38,218 bases of DNA, from the NCBI GenBank assembly GCA_016209525.1, contig JACQWK010000734.1, positions 1-38,218 on the forward strand. Direction: 5' to 3'. Position 1 is the first letter of the stretch. Each line of letters starts with the position of its first letter. The translations under genes and the position numbers were made by a program. The notes below the pieces were generated by a model. The model worked only from the letters and a program-made list of their open reading frames with translations. It was not told the origin of the DNA and searched no databases. Below are positions 33,684-38,218 of this stretch, piece after piece. Source of the DNA: Verrucomicrobiota bacterium (GTDB lineage: Bacteria > Verrucomicrobiota > Verrucomicrobiia > Limisphaerales > SIBE01).

Positions 33684-33926
33684 TAATTCCAAGTCGCTCT
33701 CAAATGAGATGGATGCCCCGGACGCCATCGCTCTCCCCATCCAGTGGGGAAAGAGCCTCCTGCGGACGGGTGATGAGTATGTCAAAAAACGCTTTCACAA
33801 AGCCTGTACCATATTCCCAAAAGGCGGTTGGCAAACGTAGGGCAGGCTTCCAGCCTGCCTCCTTCTCACGGTTTTGAACCCCACTGGCGGGCAGGAAAGA
33901 TGCCTGCCCTGCTTTCAAATCGCACA
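33684..33926. repeat. Repeats between rarA and cyclo-ligase genes
   Basis: Contains R2 copy 3 (33729-33798, CTCCCCATCCAGTGGGGA then GCGGACGGGTG and AAAACGCTTTCAC) and a hairpin repeat at 33838-33915 whose first 20 bases equal those inserted in the helicase gene (28281-28300). No gene visible. Confidence 0.65.
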
Positions 33927-35363
33927 CTAAGCCTTTGAGGATCCTTCCTGGCCTGGCGCTTTGGCCTGATTCAGGAGCGCCCGCCACTTCTCGACCCGTT
34001 CCTTGATCTTTTTCTCGCGGCCTTGATCGGTCGGCTCGTAGTAGCGGCGAAACGCGCCGAGATAATCCTGCGCTACAAAATGGCCTGGGTGGGCATGGGC
34101 ATAAACGTAACCTTCACCATGTCCGAGGCGCTTGGCTCCCGCGTAATGCGCGTCACGCAAGTGCTCGGGCACGGGCAGCGTCCGGCCGGATCGGACGTCC
34201 TCAAGCGCGGCATCGATCGCCAAGCTGCTGTTGCTTTTCTCCGATGTGGCGATGTAGAGGGCGGCCTCGGCCAAGGGAATCCGCGCCTCGGGCCATCCAA
34301 TAAATTCAGCGGACTGATGAGCTGCCACCGCCAAAACCAAGGCCATCGGGTCCGCGAGCCCCACATCCTCGGCCGCGCAGATAACGATGCGCCGGGCAAT
34401 GAAACGAGGGTCCTCGCCCGCGTGGATCATTTTCGCCAGCCAATACAGCGCCGCGTCGGGGTCGCTTCCGCGCATGGATTTGATGAACGCCGAAATGGTA
34501 TCGTAATGCGCGTCGCCATCCCCGTCATAGACAACCGCCTTTTTTTGAATGCTCTGCTCCGCGGCCTTCAGGTCGATTCGGATGATGCTTTGCCCGTCGG
34601 GAGGAGTTGTCAGGGCCGCGATCTCCAGAGCATTGAGCGCCTTGCGGGCATCGCCGTCGCCGACTTTCGCCAGGTGCCGCAACGCTTCGTCTGCCGCTTG
34701 GAGGGTCAAGCCGCCGAGTCCCCGCTCCCGGTCCGCCAGGGCGCGGCGCAACAAGTCCACGAGATCAGACTCGCTGAGAGGATAGAGCTCGAAAATCTGG
34801 GATCTAGACACGAGTGGAGAATTGACGAAGAAGAATGGATTGTGAGTCGTGGCACCGATCAGACGGACAATCCCGCCTTCGACGTCCGGCAAAAGCACAT
34901 CCTGCTGCGCTTTGTTGAAGCGATGGATCTCGTCGATGAAAAGGATGGTGGGCTGCCCCTTGTTTTCCAGCCGGTTGGCCGCGCCCGACAAGACCCTCCG
35001 CATATCGGAGACATTTGACTCCACCCCGCTCAGGCGTTCGAACTTGCAGTGCGTGTGATTGGCGATGATTTGGGCGAGGGAGGTTTTGCCGGTTCCCGGA
35101 GGTCCGTAGAGAATCACCGATTGGACGCGGTCGGCCTCAATCGCGCGCCGCAGGAGTTGTCCAGGTCCGAGAATGTGGGACTGTCCGACGAATTCCGCGA
35201 GCGTCCGCGGCCGCAAACGCGCGGCGAGCGGAGCATTTGAGCTGAATCTGATCGGCGTGTTCGGGGCATGATCCGGACCCAGTCCCGACGAAGACTGATG
35301 AAATAGATCGTCCGACGCCACGTTTGCAGGATACCACGAGAAAGCGCTTTGAAGGAAACTCAA
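33927..35363 (-). CDS. rarA: Replication-associated recombination protein A (AAA+ ATPase)
   Basis: A RarA/MgsA/WRNIP1-family AAA+ ATPase (478 aa) acting at stalled replication forks. Motifs: [20 protein letters not shown], Walker A GPPGTGKT (87-94), Walker [15 protein letters not shown], sensor [11 protein letters not shown] and [10 protein letters not shown], and the C-terminal MgsA domain ([51 protein letters not shown]). The TTG at 35363 is the far start; the GTG at 35321 would give a 464-residue protein that still contains all conserved parts, and neither has a good Shine-Dalgarno. The first 45 residues are poorly conserved in the family, so the later start is equally likely. Confidence 0.95.
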   Translation of the reverse strand: MSFLQSAFSWYPANVASDDLFHQSSSGLGPDHAPNTPIRFSSNAPLAARLRPRTLAEFVGQSHILGPGQLLRRAIEADRVQSVILYGPPGTGKTSLAQIIANHTHCKFERLSGVESNVSDMRRVLSGAANRLENKGQPTILFIDEIHRFNKAQQDVLLPDVEGGIVRLIGATTHNPFFFVNSPLVSRSQIFELYPLSESDLVDLLRRALADRERGLGGLTLQAADEALRHLAKVGDGDARKALNALEIAALTTPPDGQSIIRIDLKAAEQSIQKKAVVYDGDGDAHYDTISAFIKSMRGSDPDAALYWLAKMIHAGEDPRFIARRIVICAAEDVGLADPMALVLAVAAHQSAEFIGWPEARIPLAEAALYIATSEKSNSSLAIDAALEDVRSGRTLPVPEHLRDAHYAGAKRLGHGEGYVYAHAHPGHFVAQDYLGAFRRYYEPTDQGREKKIKERVEKWRALLNQAKAPGQEGSSKA

Positions 35364-35954
35364 ACTAAAAAAAACCCCGCCGTAATGCCGTGTGTCAACA
35401 GTTCCTTTGAACTATTTTAGAAACAGGTGGGACTGGCCCGGCGGCTTTCGACTTCCAATAAAGGCCTGTCGGCTACCACCATTAGCTTGAGTCCCTTTTT
35501 TTCACAAACTACGGTTCAAGGACTTTGTCTCTAATCACGAGCATGGGCAGGGTAAATTCTCTGCACCCCGATTCCAAAGAGCTGTCCGCGTGCTTTCCGA
35601 TGACATCCTCTTCACGCGTCTTACGCAGAAATAGTGAAGCACATCCCAGCAATGCGCTCAAGCAAAAACACGCGAGTTCACAAGGTTTGCAGGCGTGCAT
35701 CGAGCTCCTCGAATCCTCCCTCTCCTCTATCGGATGGAGGGTCGGGGAGAGGAGGCGCGTTTCTGTTGGTTCCCCCTCTCCTCGGTCCTCTCCCCTCTCG
35801 TTCCTCGCGGGGAGAGGATGAAGAGCTTGATGCAGCCCTGGCAGGTTTGGCGCGGCTCCAATTCGTCCGTAGCGGCGGGCGGCACTGTCACGGACTGCCC
35901 GCTCGGTTTCGCAGCTCCACGCGGCGCTGGCGGCGCAGGCACGCCATCCCTACC
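35364..35954. repeat. Intergenic region with hairpin repeat upstream of rarA
   Basis: About 590 bp. An A-tract (35369) and AT-rich stretch near 35400 may hold the rarA promoter. A C/T-rich hairpin repeat lies at 35715-35820 (CCTCTATCGGATGGAGGG; CCTCTCCCCTCTCGTTCC against CGGGGAGAGG). The rest shows no gene apart from the doubtful small frame at 35509-35700. Confidence 0.5.
35509..35700 (-). CDS. Possible small membrane/lipoprotein ORF (63 aa)
   Basis: A 63-residue frame with an ATG at 35700 preceded by GAGGAG at about four bases, a good ribosome site. The N-terminus (CELACFCLSALLGCASLFLR) is hydrophobic with an LLGC lipobox-like tetrapeptide; the remainder is TREEDVIGKHADSSLESGCR and a short hydrophobic end. 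I do not recognise it. It might be an accidental frame in the intergenic region; only the start signal supports it. Confidence 0.3.
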   Translation of the reverse strand: MHACKPCELACFCLSALLGCASLFLRKTREEDVIGKHADSSLESGCREFTLPMLVIRDKVLEP

Positions 35955-38218
35955 TTACGGCATTTGCACGACTCGATAGAATCGAAGCCCGCTTCCGGGG
36001 GAATCCGGATCCACGAACGTCACCTGGCTCGAACCGCTGCTTACTGGGGGCAAGGTCTGCCAAGTTTGCAGGTCGGTTGAGAACTCGATGACGTACGTTT
36101 TTCCCGCCTGGGCGGGGAAAGAAAACGAAAACCTGCCGTCGGGAAGACGGGCGGGCTTGGCAATGGCCAAGGAGGGGATGCCAAAGGTCAAAGCGGCCCC
36201 CGAGCTTTTGACAAAACCGCGAGGGTTCTTGACCATGACACTGTAAGTTCCCAAGTCCGAGTCGTTGACTGCCGACAGCGTGAGCACTCGATTGGTGGCT
36301 CCAGGGATCGGAATTTCATTCTTAAACCATTGATAACCGAGAGGGGCGCGGCCGCTCGCTTCGACTGTGAATTCGACCGTGGCGCCTGGCAACGCAGATC
36401 GATTTGACGGTTGAAGCGTTATGATCGGCGGCTCGAATTGAACCACCTGCAAATTGAACTCGGGACTCGCAGCTTGTCCGAATCCATTGCTGACCACGAC
36501 GCGGTAACTGCCTGAATCGGCTTCACGAACACCCTGCAAAATCAGCGTCGAGTTGGTCGCGGTTGGCATCAAATCGCCGTTCTTGAACCAAGCATATTGC
36601 AGCGGCGCGCTGCCTACCGCCTCAACGGAATAACTAACCTCCGCCCCTTGAGGCACCTCGAGGTCCTGTGGCGAAGCCAAAATCCGTGGCGGAGAATATA
36701 CCGTCAACGCGCCGGTGCTGGACGACGCACCGTAGGGATTCCGGACGGTGACGCTGTATTGTCCGGCATCCGCCGGGGACACTGTATTCAGCTCGAGCAC
36801 CGGACCTGTCGCGCCGGCAATGACTTTGCCGTCTTTCTGCCACTCGAAGTTGAGAGGAAGCGTCCCAATCACCTCCACAGAAAACGTGACGTTGTCCCCT
36901 TCTCTCGCAGTTTGGCGTAAGACCTGGGAAACAATGGCTGGCGGACGAAAGGCTTGGACGGACAGGGTCGCTTCCGGGCTGATGACCGAGCCGGCAGGAT
37001 TGGTGATCACGACCGCGTACCGCCCAGCGTCGGCAACTTGTACGTCCTTCAACGCGAGCTTCGCTTCGGTTGCACCTGGAATCACCCGCTCGTTTTTGAG
37101 CCATTGGAAACGGAGCGGCGGCGTTCCCTCCGCCACAACGTCGAGCGTCGTGCTGTCACCAGCATAAACCGATTGGTTCGTGGGTGGAGAAAGAATTCGG
37201 ACGCGCTCGACCACGGTGACCGTAGCCGTGTCCGAAGCTGAACCGGCAGGATTAGAGACAATCACGGTGTAGGCACCGGAGTCCGACAGGTCGGCGCTCC
37301 GCACAGACAAACGCGACGATGTTTCCGACGGAAGGTCGATTCCATTCTTTTGCCAGCGGTAACTCGGTTGCGGCGCGCCCGTCGCTGAGACGGCCAGAGT
37401 GAACGGTTCGTTTCGAATCGCGATTTGATCCTGCAGGCGCACCGTGATCGTGGGGGGCACCTTAGCCAGGGTGGCGGCGGCTGGAACGCCTAAGGCCGCA
37501 AGCGGCGGAGCGCTGGCGTCCAAAACGAGTCGAAGTCCGACCGTGGCCTGGTAATAAAGGGCGCTCTCATTTCGCAAGGCCCCGGCCAAATCCACGGTCT
37601 TGCTGATTTCCCGATCGGCGAACGTGACGCGCACGGCGGCCCTTGGCGGCTCGCCGTTGACACTGAGGGCGATCGTCAAGCTGACCGGTCCTCGATTGCC
37701 GAGCGTGCGATAGACCGTGACGTTCGCCTGATCCGGCCGCGAAGTCTGGAGCCGGAAAGTTGTTTGCCCGAAATAGAACGTCCCCGGACGCGTGTCATCG
37801 CCCTGCACATCTCCGACTGGAGCCGCTTGGACCTTCTGCGCGAGGCTCGCCCCGGAAATCGTTGCCAAAACTTCAGCGGGTGTCGAAGCACTGGCCGCAA
37901 TCTGCGTCAAGACCGGCGGGATTTCGCCTTGGATGATGACTTGGGCGCGGGTGATTTCCCGGGACGCTTCCATTGGACTCGCCGCTCTCGCGACCGCGTC
38001 GTCTTTGATTTGGTTGCCTTCCGCGATCACGCCGGCAGAGGTCTGCTGCACATCGGCGCCGAGCGTCGCGCCCAAAATCTGAGCGCTGCGCTGAATCACG
38101 CTCTCGACTGTGGAGGGCTGGCTCATGTCAACCGCCTGTCCGGTGGAAACCCTTTCCGCCACGACTTTGGCGACGGTGTTGGCCACTTGGGACGCGGTCT
38201 GGGTGGACACTCCTCCCA
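35955..38218 (-). CDS. Large secreted Ig-like domain protein, 5' end beyond window
   Basis: The C-terminal part (over 750 residues) of a cell-surface or secreted protein; the frame stays open to the right edge, so its start is outside. From N to C: an Ala/Thr-rich helical region, a beta domain (GTFYFGQTTFRLQTSRPDQA..., possibly Calx-beta-like), five I-set-like Ig domains each with a Trp-Lys core (RWQKNGIDLP; QWLKNERVIP; EWQKDGKVIA; AWFKNGDLMP; QWFKNEIPIP) and a D(S/A)G.Y.V.(V/I).N strand, and a final beta-sandwich tail (LPDGRFSFSFPAQAGKTYVI). The Ig domains have no cysteine, as is usual for bacterial I-set repeats. Probably adhesive or polysaccharide-associated. Confidence 0.88.
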   Translation of the reverse strand, partial: GGVSTQTASQVANTVAKVVAERVSTGQAVDMSQPSTVESVIQRSAQILGATLGADVQQTSAGVIAEGNQIKDDAVARAASPMEASREITRAQVIIQGEIPPVLTQIAASASTPAEVLATISGASLAQKVQAAPVGDVQGDDTRPGTFYFGQTTFRLQTSRPDQANVTVYRTLGNRGPVSLTIALSVNGEPPRAAVRVTFADREISKTVDLAGALRNESALYYQATVGLRLVLDASAPPLAALGVPAAATLAKVPPTITVRLQDQIAIRNEPFTLAVSATGAPQPSYRWQKNGIDLPSETSSRLSVRSADLSDSGAYTVIVSNPAGSASDTATVTVVERVRILSPPTNQSVYAGDSTTLDVVAEGTPPLRFQWLKNERVIPGATEAKLALKDVQVADAGRYAVVITNPAGSVISPEATLSVQAFRPPAIVSQVLRQTAREGDNVTFSVEVIGTLPLNFEWQKDGKVIAGATGPVLELNTVSPADAGQYSVTVRNPYGASSSTGALTVYSPPRILASPQDLEVPQGAEVSYSVEAVGSAPLQYAWFKNGDLMPTATNSTLILQGVREADSGSYRVVVSNGFGQAASPEFNLQVVQFEPPIITLQPSNRSALPGATVEFTVEASGRAPLGYQWFKNEIPIPGATNRVLTLSAVNDSDLGTYSVMVKNPRGFVKSSGAALTFGIPSLAIAKPARLPDGRFSFSFPAQAGKTYVIEFSTDLQTWQTLPPVSSGSSQVTFVDPDSPGSGLRFYRVVQMP

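Noticed and set aside
1-38218. CRISPR array
   Set aside because: The direct repeats seen are scattered palindromes of unequal spacing. No regular repeat-spacer pattern or cas genes occur; the Cas4-like domain is part of a helicase.

Overview
The window looks like a chromosomal segment from a high-GC, Gram-negative member of the Planctomycetota-Verrucomicrobiota-Chlamydiota group, most probably Verrucomicrobiota. The reasons are secreted formylglycine-type sulfatases, PQQ-like and NHL-type beta-propeller proteins, a Cys-less tandem-Ig protein with a 'FSFPAQAGKTYVIEFSTDL'-type tail, RNase Y, a TonB-dependent outer-membrane receptor, and very many short palindromic repeats, two of them inside a coding sequence. 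This assignment is inference from gene content; there is no rRNA or tRNA gene in the window.

Layout. 0.3-6.6 kb holds a TonB transport locus: exbB1 and tonB point left, and a TonB-dependent receptor, exbB2 and exbD point right, sharing a divergent control region. 7.0-10.6 kb has three leftward genes: a secreted PQQ-propeller protein, a GlpF-like aquaglyceroporin and a receiver-HDOD response regulator. 10.6-12.4 kb is gene-poor and full of repeats, with one decayed gene tail. 12.4-16.5 kb is a compact leftward three-gene cassette: an Mrr-like nuclease-NACHT-HEAT ATPase, a multi-pass membrane protein and a YdcF/DUF218-like protein. It resembles an anti-phage NLR-type defence operon and is bracketed by inverted copies of one repeat family.

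17.2-23.6 kb is a rightward catabolic block: a Tat-exported NHL propeller protein, a 918-residue protein with two complete sulfatase domains, a HEAT-repeat protein and a third sulfatase. 23.7-27.3 kb has a small secreted protein, a lipoprotein alpha/beta hydrolase, a short-chain dehydrogenase and a divergent ROK-family protein. 27.4-30.0 kb is a nuclease-DinG-like helicase carrying two in-frame repeat insertions. 30.5-38.2 kb has a membrane-anchored coiled-coil protein, a tiny lipoprotein, RNase Y overlapping a 5-formyltetrahydrofolate cyclo-ligase gene, RarA, and a large Ig-like protein that runs off the right edge.

The most distinctive finding besides the NACHT cassette is a family of 122-123 bp nested palindromes at 6.7, 18.3 and 24.2 kb. 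They share terminal inverted repeats, and each is flanked by a 9-bp duplication (two perfect, one 8/9), which marks them as transposed MITE-like elements.
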